This document shows positions 41,060 to 48,258 of a DNA stretch of 48,357 nt, one piece after another; within the stretch, counting starts at the first letter, position 1, and every line of letters begins with the position of its first letter. Origin of the DNA: Verrucomicrobiaceae bacterium (GTDB lineage: Bacteria > Verrucomicrobiota > Verrucomicrobiia > Chthoniobacterales > Terrimicrobiaceae); NCBI GenBank assembly GCA_007280915.1, contig QYQL01000038.1:1-48357 (forward strand), given 5' to 3'. The notes below the pieces were generated by a model, which had not been told where the DNA came from, searched no databases, and saw only the letters and a program-made list of their open reading frames with translations. A program made the translations under genes and the position numbers.

Positions 41060-43147
41060 ATGTATTTCCTGATTCCCATCCTTCCGCTCCTCGCCGCCGG
41101 GCTAACCGCGCTGATGAAGCGCGGCCAGCGCATGCCGGCCGCCACGCTTGTCATCGCCGCGCAGACGGGTTCGACGGTTTTGAGTCTGCTGGCGTTTCTC
41201 CAGACGCTCGCGGCTGAGGCTCCGCACGGGGACGTCGCGCGGACGTATTTCAATTTCCCATGGCTGAGCATCGGCAGTGAGACCCTGAGCCTCGGACTGC
41301 TTCTTGATCCGCTGAGCGGCGGCATGGTGCTGATGGTGTCGTTTGTTACGCTTCTCATCTTTATCTACAGCGTCGGCTACATGAAGGAGGACCCGAATTT
41401 CACGCGGTTCTTCTGCTTCCTGTCGCTGTTCTCGGCCGCGATGCTGGGGGTCGTCCTCTCGAACAGCCTTCTTCTGACATTCATCTGCTGGGAGCTTGTC
41501 GGGCTGGCATCCTATCTCCTCATCGGATTTTGGTTTCACAAGCCCTCCGCCGCGGCGGCGGCCAAGAAGGCATTCCTCACTACGCGCATCGGCGACATGG
41601 GGTTCCTGATCGGCATGCTCTGGCTGAATTCGGCGGCAAAAACACTGCTTTTCTACGACCACGGGCACGGGTGCCTGGAAGGCGCGGCGCTCGTGGCAAT
41701 GGCCGCGAAAACCGGTATCTTCGGCCTGGCAGTTTCCAACTGCATCGCGCTTCTCATCTTCTGCGGCGCGGCGGGAAAATCCGGCCAATTTCCGCTCCAT
41801 GTCTGGCTGCCGGATGCCATGGAGGGTCCCACGCCGGTCAGCGCGCTCATCCACGCGGCCACGATGGTCGCGGCCGGCGTCTATCTCGTCGCGCGCATGT
41901 TCCCGCTTTTTGCCGCGACCGGTGCGGTCTCGATTTCCTTGAATGTGGTCGCGTGGATCGGTGCCTTCACCGCCCTCTTTGCGGCGCTGATCGCGGTCGC
42001 GCAGACTGACATCAAGCGCATCCTCGCCTATTCGACCGTCTCGCAACTCGGGTTCATGATGCTTGCGCTCGGCGTCGGCAGTGTCACCGCCGCGATGGTC
42101 CACCTCATCGCCCACGCATTTTTCAAGGCCCTCCTCTTCCTGGGAGCGGGCTCGGTCATCCACGGCGTCCACGAGGAGCAGGATATCCGGAACATGGGGG
42201 GGCTACGGAAATACATGCCGGTCACATTTGTGACGTATGCGATCGGCATGATGGCGCTCTCGGGGGTCCCGTTCTTCTTCTCAGGGTTCTGGAGCAAGGA
42301 CGAAATCCTTCATGTCGCCCACCAGTGGCCGGTCTCGCAGGCACCGTTCTTCATGGCTGCAGCCGCCGCGTTCCTCACCGCGTTCTATATGACCAGGCAG
42401 ATGTGCTACGTATTCGCGGGCTCGTATCGCGGGCATGCGCACCCGCATGAGAGCCCTGCTGTCATGACCATCCCGCTTGTCATCCTTGCTGCGGCTGCTG
42501 TCCTGATGTCGATCCCCGCAACTCCGGCGTGGCCGTGGTTCCATGGATACCACACCGGACACGAACTCACTCTGGATTTTGCACGGCTCTTCGAACACGG
42601 GTTCCTCACGATTGCGGGGCTTTCAATCGTCATCGCTTCGGCCGGGATCGGCATCGGATATCTTCTTTACCGCCACATCGGAGGCATATCTCAGGGAGAA
42701 CAGGCGTCCCGCCTGTTTGGAGACAGCTCTTCGCATGGGGAGTCAGCGGCCCACACGGGCGGGACGCCCATGCTCCCTGATCGCATCGAACGGCTCTGGC
42801 CGTGGCTCTACCGCGCGCTTGAAAACCGTTTTTACGTGGATGAACTCTACACTGCGACGGTTGTTCGCGGGCTCGGGCTTCTCGGCCTTCTGGCAGCCTG
42901 CATCGAACGCTGGATCTTTTGCGGGATCGTCCGGCTTGTCGCCGGGCTTTCGCTTCTGGCATCAAGCCTGGGCGATCTCTTTGACAGGTTCTGGATCAAC
43001 CTCGGATTTGACAGCCTCTGCGGCGGGCTTCGCGACGGCGGGCAGCTTTTCTCGTCATTGGAAAACGGCCGCGTCACCTGCTACCTGCGGTTCCTGAGCC
43101 TCGGCACCGTGGTGCTTCTCCTCATCATCGGATGGTTCCTCGCATGA
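41060..43147 (+). CDS. nuoL: NADH-quinone oxidoreductase subunit L with extended lateral helix
   Basis: NuoL (ND5) is the distal antiporter-like pump of complex I. The 695-residue protein keeps the TM5 glutamate (FICWELVGLASYLLIG), the TM7 lysine (GAAGKSGQFPLHVWLPDAME) and TVSQLGFMMLALG. It is longer than E. coli NuoL (about 613). Two insertions account for most of this. One is residues about 545-573 (SQGEQASRLFGDSSSHGES and TGGTPMLPD), encoded by a palindromic repeat. The other is in the lateral helix after YVDELYTATVVRG (residue 592 on): about 62 residues separate VVRGL and ENGRV, against roughly 33 by my recollection of E. coli. The start ATG 41060 abuts a repeat. The stop overlaps nuoM (ATGA). 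Confidence 0.93.
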   Translation: MYFLIPILPLLAAGLTALMKRGQRMPAATLVIAAQTGSTVLSLLAFLQTLAAEAPHGDVARTYFNFPWLSIGSETLSLGLLLDPLSGGMVLMVSFVTLLIFIYSVGYMKEDPNFTRFFCFLSLFSAAMLGVVLSNSLLLTFICWELVGLASYLLIGFWFHKPSAAAAAKKAFLTTRIGDMGFLIGMLWLNSAAKTLLFYDHGHGCLEGAALVAMAAKTGIFGLAVSNCIALLIFCGAAGKSGQFPLHVWLPDAMEGPTPVSALIHAATMVAAGVYLVARMFPLFAATGAVSISLNVVAWIGAFTALFAALIAVAQTDIKRILAYSTVSQLGFMMLALGVGSVTAAMVHLIAHAFFKALLFLGAGSVIHGVHEEQDIRNMGGLRKYMPVTFVTYAIGMMALSGVPFFFSGFWSKDEILHVAHQWPVSQAPFFMAAAAAFLTAFYMTRQMCYVFAGSYRGHAHPHESPAVMTIPLVILAAAAVLMSIPATPAWPWFHGYHTGHELTLDFARLFEHGFLTIAGLSIVIASAGIGIGYLLYRHIGGISQGEQASRLFGDSSSHGESAAHTGGTPMLPDRIERLWPWLYRALENRFYVDELYTATVVRGLGLLGLLAACIERWIFCGIVRLVAGLSLLASSLGDLFDRFWINLGFDSLCGGLRDGGQLFSSLENGRVTCYLRFLSLGTVVLLLIIGWFLA
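42694..42777. repeat. In-frame palindromic repeat inside nuoL
   Basis: An 84-bp block (exactly 28 codons) is bounded by 26-bp imperfect inverted repeats. The left arm (42694-42719) reads GGGAGAACAGGCGTCCCGCC then TGTTTG, and the right arm (42752-42777) is its near reverse complement (GGGAGCATGGGCGTCCCGCC on the minus strand). The middle is AT/GC mixed with a CTCTTCGCATG segment. It lies between a membrane helix and the YVDELY segment. Confidence 0.85.
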
Positions 43148-44607
43148 CTTTCCTCACGCTCATTCCTTTAGTCGGGGCGCTCCTCGTCGCCCTTCTGCCT
43201 TCGCAACGGGCCGCGCGGGGAATCGGGCTGGCATTCATGCTTGGCGCTCTCGGCTTTGCGATTGGGCTCGCCCTGGGCTACGAGCGGGCCGCCGGGGGAA
43301 TCCAATTCGTCGAGCGCCACGCCTGGATTCCAGCGCTCGGCGTGGATTACGTCGTCGGGGCGGATGGTCTGAGCCTGATGCTCCTGCTTCTGACAACGAT
43401 CGTCACTCCGTTCGCGCTGCTCGCGGCGGGACCGGGCGTGACGAAACTGCATATCGTGCTGGTCCTGCTTCTGGAGACAACGCTCATCGGGACCTTCACC
43501 GCGCTGAACTTCATCCACTGGTTCCTCTACTACGAACTGAGCCTGGTGCCCGCGTTTCTACTGATCCGCTCTTCGGGCACAAAGGCCGCGACTGCGGCGG
43601 CGCTGCGTTTCTTTATTTACACGCTGCTCGGTGGGCTCGCGATGCTGATCGGGTTTCTGGCCATCCAGCTGACGACCGGAACATTTGATCTGATTGCCCT
43701 CGGTGCGATGGGGGGATCGCTCGACGCCATGCTCGCCGCTAAATCAGGCTGGCCGTTTGCCGGGCTCCTTGTCTTCTGCTGCGTGTTCCTCGGCCTCGCG
43801 GTGAAGGTTCCGGTTGTTCCGTTCCACACCTGGCTGCCGGATGCCTACGCGGAGGCCCCGTCGTCGGTCACGATGCTGCTCACCGGACTGATGTCGAAAA
43901 TGGGCGTGTATGGTTTTCTGAGGCTTCTGGTTCCTCTCTTCCCGCAGCGCATGCAGGAACTATCGACGCCCCTCCTCTGGCTCGCGCTCGCGACCATCAT
44001 CTTCTCCGCATTCACGGCACTCGTGCAAACCGACATCAAGCGCATTATGGCGTATTCTTCGGTCAACCACCTCGGCTACTGCCTGCTCGGGATCTTTGCG
44101 GTCGCGGCCGTTCCAACCGGCGCTCCCCTTGCCCGCGCAGCGGCAACGAATGGCGTGCTGCTCCAGATTTTCAACCACGGACTCACAGCCTCCGCGCTCT
44201 TCTGCTTTGTCGGGTTTATCGAGCGCCGCAGCGGCGGTCTCCGCGGACTCGCGGATTTCGGTGGACTCCGCTCCGCTGCACCCGTGCTTGCCGGGCTCAT
44301 GGGGATCGCAATTTTTTCCTCGCTCGGGCTTCCCGGGCTCAATGGCTTTGTCGGCGAGTTCCTGATCTTCAGCGGAAGCTTCCATCTTGTCTGGTGGGCC
44401 ACAGCTCTTGCAGCCATCGGCCTCTTTGTCACGGCGGTCTTCCTGCTCACGATGATCCAGAAAGTTTTCACCGGACCGCTGCCGGAGCACTGGTCGAAAT
44501 TCCCCGACCTCACGGCGCCCGAGATTGCGATTGTGACTCCGGCCATCGCTCTGATGTTCGTGCTCGGAATTTACCCGCAGCTCCTCATCGCCCTCTTCAA
44601 CAATTAG
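43144..44607 (+). CDS. nuoM: NADH-quinone oxidoreductase subunit M (first paralogue)
   Basis: NuoM (ND4) is an antiporter-like pump. The first copy has 487 residues and a full set of key residues: TM5 glutamate in IHWFLYYELSLVPAFLLIRS, TM7 lysine in GLAVKVPVVPFHTWLPDAYA, TM8 lysine in GLMSKMGVYGFLRLLVPL, and the TM12 glutamate in GLNGFVGEFLIFSG. The quinone-oxidoreductase consensus VQTDIKRIMAYSSVNHLGYC is present. It overlaps nuoL by 4 nt (ATGA). A heptamer element follows. Confidence 0.93.
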   Translation: MTFLTLIPLVGALLVALLPSQRAARGIGLAFMLGALGFAIGLALGYERAAGGIQFVERHAWIPALGVDYVVGADGLSLMLLLLTTIVTPFALLAAGPGVTKLHIVLVLLLETTLIGTFTALNFIHWFLYYELSLVPAFLLIRSSGTKAATAAALRFFIYTLLGGLAMLIGFLAIQLTTGTFDLIALGAMGGSLDAMLAAKSGWPFAGLLVFCCVFLGLAVKVPVVPFHTWLPDAYAEAPSSVTMLLTGLMSKMGVYGFLRLLVPLFPQRMQELSTPLLWLALATIIFSAFTALVQTDIKRIMAYSSVNHLGYCLLGIFAVAAVPTGAPLARAAATNGVLLQIFNHGLTASALFCFVGFIERRSGGLRGLADFGGLRSAAPVLAGLMGIAIFSSLGLPGLNGFVGEFLIFSGSFHLVWWATALAAIGLFVTAVFLLTMIQKVFTGPLPEHWSKFPDLTAPEIAIVTPAIALMFVLGIYPQLLIALFNN

Positions 44608-44620
44608 CATGATCCAGATT

Positions 44621-44709
44621 AAAATGCGGAATGCGGAATACGGAATGCGGAATGGTGCGTCGGTTGGCCCGGCGGCCGTCTACGGAGTTCCCATCGCTTG
44701 TTTCACCAC
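44621..44709. repeat. Degenerate heptamer element between the two nuoM genes
   Basis: The left arm is AAAATGCGGAATGCGGAATA followed by CGGAATGCGGAATGG, a five-copy heptamer array. The rest (TTGGCCCGGCGGCCGTCTAC) is GC-rich and can fold, but the expected pyrimidine-rich right arm is not recognisable. It looks like a half or eroded element of the family. Confidence 0.7.
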
Positions 44710-46191
44710 ATGATTCTCACTGCGACATTTCTCTCTGCCTTCGCCGGTGCCGGTCTCATCCTCCTGCTGCCGGAACGGTCTGCTTCCCTTGCCAGATGGA
44801 TCGCCCTTCTCGCGGCGCTGGCCGGGCTGGGATTTGCGACCTCCGCCTTCCTGCACTTCGATAACGCAGGGCCTCACTTCCAATTCCTCACGAATATCCC
44901 GTGGATCCCGCAGCTCGGGATTTCGTTCTCCACCGGGGCGGATGGCATCAGCCTCGTCATGCTGGTGCTTACCGGCCTCATCGCCGTGACCGGCGTGCTC
45001 TTTTCGTGGAATGTCACACACCGCACGCGAGCGTTTTTTGCCTTTTTCCTCACGATCATCGGCGGCGTCTATGGTGTTTTCCAAAGCTTCGACCTGTTCC
45101 TGCTTTTCGTCTTCTACGAGATCGTCATCATCCCGAAATATTTCCTGATCGCGGCCTGGGGATCGACTAACCGCGAATACGGCGCAATGAAGCTGACGAT
45201 GTATTCGGTCGCGGGCAGCGCGCTCGTCCTGCTCGTGATGGTTGCCGCCTACGCGGCCTCGGGCGCGCATTCGTTCGACCTCTTCACGCTGGCCGATCCC
45301 ACAAAGGCACACTTCGCGCCCGGTTTTCAGGCCTGGGCATTCCCGGTGATGTTTCTCGGCTTCGCCGTGCTGGCCGGTATCTGGCCGCTGCACACGTGGG
45401 CGCCGACCGGACACGTCGCCGCCCCGACCGCTGTCTCAATGCTCCTCGCGGGCGTTGTCATGAAGCTCGGCTCCTACTCGGCGCTCCGTGTGGCCATGAC
45501 GATTTTTCCCGCCGGACTCGACCAGTGGAGGCTTCCGATCGCCATCCTTGCAACAGCAGGCATCGTCCTGGGGGCACTTGTCGCCCTCGCCCAGAAGGAC
45601 CTCAAATTCACAGTCGGTTATTCGAGCATCGCACACATGGGATTCGTTCTGCTCGGCCTCATGACCCTGAACCTCTCAGGTCTGGGGGGATCTGTCCTAC
45701 AGATGTTCTCGCACGGCATCATCGGCGGCCTCCTGTTCGCCGTTGTTGGACGCATGATCTACGACCGCACGCACACGCGCGACATCGCGGAGCTCGGAAG
45801 CATGAACCTGACAAAGGCACTCCCGTTTGCCGCCTTTACATTCACCGTCGCCTCGGTCGCCTCGATGGGCCTGCCGGGCTTCAGCGGATTCATCGCGGAA
45901 TTTACGATCCTCAAAGGCTCATGGACGTCGCTCCCGTGGCTGCTCGTCCCAACCGGAATCGGTGTCGTGATCACTGTCGCATTCACGCTTCGAGCGCTTC
46001 AGCGGACATTCTTCCCGGCCGGCGAATCCTCCGCGCCCGCCCACCCGCTCGACCCGATCACTCTCCCGGAAAAACTCGGCGCCGTCATCCTCATGGCCGC
46101 CACCCTCGCAGTCGGCCTCTTTCCATCCGTTCTCCTCGACCCGATCCTGCGCAGCTTCCAAAGCCCGCTCATGCACCAGCTCCTTAAATAA
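44710..46191 (+). CDS. nuoM2: NADH-quinone oxidoreductase subunit M (second paralogue)
   Basis: A second, divergent NuoM of 493 residues. It is homologous to the first (WIPQLGISFSTGADGISLVM, VALAQKDLKFTVGYSSIAHM, SMGLPGFSGFIAEFTIL) but clearly distinct. It keeps the TM5 glutamate (FVFYEIVIIPKYFLIAAWGS) and TM8 lysine (GVVMKLGSYSALRVA). The position normally occupied by the TM7 lysine reads FAVLAGIWPLHTWAP, where family members have FAVKVPxxPFHTWLP, so the lysine appears replaced by leucine. I took ATG 44710; the frame opens with TTG 44698. A palindromic element follows the stop. Confidence 0.9.
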   Translation: MILTATFLSAFAGAGLILLLPERSASLARWIALLAALAGLGFATSAFLHFDNAGPHFQFLTNIPWIPQLGISFSTGADGISLVMLVLTGLIAVTGVLFSWNVTHRTRAFFAFFLTIIGGVYGVFQSFDLFLLFVFYEIVIIPKYFLIAAWGSTNREYGAMKLTMYSVAGSALVLLVMVAAYAASGAHSFDLFTLADPTKAHFAPGFQAWAFPVMFLGFAVLAGIWPLHTWAPTGHVAAPTAVSMLLAGVVMKLGSYSALRVAMTIFPAGLDQWRLPIAILATAGIVLGALVALAQKDLKFTVGYSSIAHMGFVLLGLMTLNLSGLGGSVLQMFSHGIIGGLLFAVVGRMIYDRTHTRDIAELGSMNLTKALPFAAFTFTVASVASMGLPGFSGFIAEFTILKGSWTSLPWLLVPTGIGVVITVAFTLRALQRTFFPAGESSAPAHPLDPITLPEKLGAVILMAATLAVGLFPSVLLDPILRSFQSPLMHQLLK

Positions 46192-46353
46192 AATGTGGAA
46201 TTCGAAATGCAAAATGAGAAATGGGGGAGCCAGCGCCGTTGAGCCGCTTTGCGGAACTGTTGCCCGGCGGTTCAACCCGGCGTGCAATTTCCCGTTCCCG
46301 CGCGAATCGCGCCCAATATTTCACATTCCACATTTCGCTTTCCAAATTTTTCC
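46192..46353. repeat. Palindromic heptamer element between nuoM2 and nuoN
   Basis: This 162-bp element begins at the nuoM2 stop with AAAATGTGGAATTCGAAATG then CAAAATGAGAAATG, and shares GAGAAAT with the nuoK/nuoL element and TTGAGCCGCTT with the nuoD/nuoI core. The core (GAGCCAGCGCCGTTGAGCCG, CCCGGCGGTTCAACCCGG) folds. The right arm (TTTCACATTCCACATTTCGC) ends two bases before the nuoN ATG. It is longer than the others. Confidence 0.8.
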
Positions 46354-47799
46354 ATGCTGACCGCCCTCTTGCCCGAATCCCTGCTGGTTGTGACCGCCTT
46401 GGTTGTCCTCGGCCTGGGGGTCTCCATGCCCAGGGCCAGAACCATGAGCACTGTCATCACCCTGCTTGGAGGGTTTGCTGCTGCGGCAGTCCTGCTGGTC
46501 TTCCCGATCGATGGAAATTTTCTCCACGGGATGGTCGTCCTCGATCCGATCGCCCGCATTTTCAAGCTGGTGATCCTTGCGCTCGGATTGGCCGCCGCTG
46601 TCTTTGCCTCAGAGTCATTTCCGGAGAACCACTTCGCCGAGTCTCTCGCATTGATCCTGTTTGGCACGGTCGGCATGATGCTGCTCACCGGCACCGAGGA
46701 CCTGCTCATGATCTTCCTGTCGCTTGAGCTGACAAGCATCCCGCTCTACGTGCTCGCCGCCTTCAACAAAACCAGTCGCGCCTCTGCAGAGGCCGGGCTG
46801 AAATACTTCCTGATCGGCAGTGTCTCGGCGGCATTCCTTCTCTACGGACTGAGCTTGATCTACGGAGTCACCGGATCGACAAATCTCCTGGCCATTTCAA
46901 AAGCTGCGGCGGATCCACTTCTCACCGCAGGCATCGTCCTGACGCTTGCGGGATTCGCATTCAAGGTCGCCGCCGTCCCGTTTCAACTCTGGGCGCCGGA
47001 CGTCTATGAGGGCGCCCCCACGGCCGCCGCTGCACTCGTGGCCTCCGGTTCAAAAGTCGCAGGGATTTTCATTTTGGTGAAATTGCTCACCGCCGGGCTC
47101 GGACACTGGTCGGGAGCCGCTGGCTGGGGACAATTTCTTCCCGGTTGGGCCCCTGTGCTTGCCCTCATGGCGGCGGCATCGATCCTCCTCGGAAACATCA
47201 CGGCGCTCGTGCAATCGAACGTCAAGCGCCTGCTCGCCTACTCCGCGATCGCCCATGGCGGATACCTCCTTCTCGGACTTACTTCCGCGCGCACGGAAAC
47301 CGTTTCCGCCGTCCTGTTTTACGTTATCGTGTATGCGCTAACCACTGCGGGAGCCTTCGGGGTCGTCGCGATCGTCGAGAAGCAGAACGGCGGCTCCCGG
47401 CTTGATGACTTCAATGGATTGGCAAAATCCTCACCGGGGCTCGCGCTCTGCCTGCTGGTGTTTTTCATCTCACTCGCAGGGATTCCGCCGCTCGCCGGAT
47501 TCTTCGGGAAGTTCTATCTCTTCTCCGCCGCGCTGGAAAACCCGTCCATGCTGTGGCTTGTGATCCTCGCCATCGCGATGAATGCGGTCTCTCTCTACTA
47601 CTACCTCATCGTCCTCAAACACGCGTTCGTCCTGCCTGCATGCGGAAACATCCCCAGCGCTGGCTCCCCTGCCTCGCGGGCTCTGGTCGCCGCCCTCGCT
47701 CTGGCAGTGCTCGCCCTCGGCCTCGCCCCCAACCTCCTGCTCGGACATCTCACCCAAACCGGCCCTGTGAAAGTCGCTTCCCTGAAAACTGGAAACTGA
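46354..47799 (+). CDS. nuoN: NADH-quinone oxidoreductase subunit N
   Basis: NuoN (ND2) is the antiporter-like pump nearest NuoK. The 481-residue protein has the TM5 glutamate in MIFLSLELTSIPLYVLAAFN, TM7 lysine in GFAFKVAAVPFQLWAPDVYE and VQSNVKRLLAYSAIAHGGYL. I took ATG 46354 because the frame before it (back to 46249) is palindromic repeat sequence. The last residues (LKTGN) are read from a heptamer repeat that overlaps the stop codon. nuoA follows 13 nt later. Confidence 0.95.
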   Translation: MLTALLPESLLVVTALVVLGLGVSMPRARTMSTVITLLGGFAAAAVLLVFPIDGNFLHGMVVLDPIARIFKLVILALGLAAAVFASESFPENHFAESLALILFGTVGMMLLTGTEDLLMIFLSLELTSIPLYVLAAFNKTSRASAEAGLKYFLIGSVSAAFLLYGLSLIYGVTGSTNLLAISKAAADPLLTAGIVLTLAGFAFKVAAVPFQLWAPDVYEGAPTAAAALVASGSKVAGIFILVKLLTAGLGHWSGAAGWGQFLPGWAPVLALMAAASILLGNITALVQSNVKRLLAYSAIAHGGYLLLGLTSARTETVSAVLFYVIVYALTTAGAFGVVAIVEKQNGGSRLDDFNGLAKSSPGLALCLLVFFISLAGIPPLAGFFGKFYLFSAALENPSMLWLVILAIAMNAVSLYYYLIVLKHAFVLPACGNIPSAGSPASRALVAALALAVLALGLAPNLLLGHLTQTGPVKVASLKTGN

Positions 47800-47804
47800 A
47801 AACT
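47784..47804. repeat. Heptamer triplet at the end of nuoN
   Basis: Three heptamers in tandem, GAAAACT, GGAAACT and GAAAACT, cover the last five nuoN codons and the stop and end 8 nt before the nuoA ATG. The unit resembles the left arms of the intergenic elements. Confidence 0.6.
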
Positions 47805-47812
47805 TTTCTTCG

Positions 47813-48181
47813 ATGACCAACGACTACCTTCTCCTGACGATCTTCCTCGCGATCGCGATCGTCTTTCCATTGATCCCGCTCGCCATGGCATGGGCTTGGG
47901 CACGCCTGTTCTCTCCCGCCAAGCCCGGCAAAGACAAGCAAAGCAGCTATGAATGCGGCATCGAATCCACCGGACCCGCGCAGGTCCAGTTCCAGTCACA
48001 CTACTACCTCTACGCGCTCGTGTTTTTGGTCTTCGACGTCGAAACCGTCTTTCTCATGCCCTTCGCCGCCGCCTTCTTAAAACTTCCGATCTCCGCGTTC
48101 CTCGCCCTCATGGTCTTCCTGCTCCTCCTCGTGGAAGGCTTGGTCTGGGCCTGGGCCAAAGGCATCCTCGCCTGGAAATAA
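47813..48181 (+). CDS. nuoA: NADH-quinone oxidoreductase subunit A
   Basis: NuoA (ND3) is a three-helix membrane subunit whose loop lies at the quinone cavity. The 122-residue protein has the loop signature SSYECGIESTGPAQVQFQSH (the mobile ECG cysteine), the acidic VFDVETVFLMPFAAA of helix 2, and a third helix ending VWAWAKGILAWK. In most nuo operons nuoA comes first; here it is last, after nuoN. It lacks a Shine-Dalgarno. The convergent tRNA lies 4 nt beyond the stop. Confidence 0.95.
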   Translation: MTNDYLLLTIFLAIAIVFPLIPLAMAWAWARLFSPAKPGKDKQSSYECGIESTGPAQVQFQSHYYLYALVFLVFDVETVFLMPFAAAFLKLPISAFLALMVFLLLLVEGLVWAWAKGILAWK

Positions 48182-48185
48182 AATC

Positions 48186-48258
48186 TGGGGGTGCACGGAT
48201 TCGAACCGTGAACCAAGCAGTTATGAGCCGCCTGCTCTGACCGTTGAGCTACACCCCC
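48186..48258 (-). tRNA. tRNA-Met (CAT anticodon)
   Basis: Reading the minus strand, GGGGGTG at the 5' end pairs with CACCCCC, followed by discriminator A. The D arm is GCTC/GAGC, the anticodon stem GGCGG/CTGCT with loop CTCATAA (anticodon CAT), and the T arm is CACGG/CCGTG with loop TTCGAAT. The loop matches elongator tRNA-Met, but tRNA-Ile(CAT) cannot be excluded by sequence alone. 3' CCA is not encoded. Total 73 nt. The remaining bases 48259-48357 contain no feature I can support. Confidence 0.9.

Noticed and set aside
42694-42777. nuoL insertion as a frameshift or assembly error
   Set aside because: The insertion is an exact multiple of three, keeps the frame, and the sequence on both sides matches NuoL; it is more likely a genuine insertion.
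38065-46353. Heptamer arrays as CRISPR
   Set aside because: Units are only 7 nt and contiguous, with no unique spacers of 25-40 nt and no cas genes.
46249-46353. 35-residue N-terminal extension of nuoN
   Set aside because: The extension is read from the palindromic element and does not resemble NuoN, which starts at the hydrophobic MLTALLPES segment.
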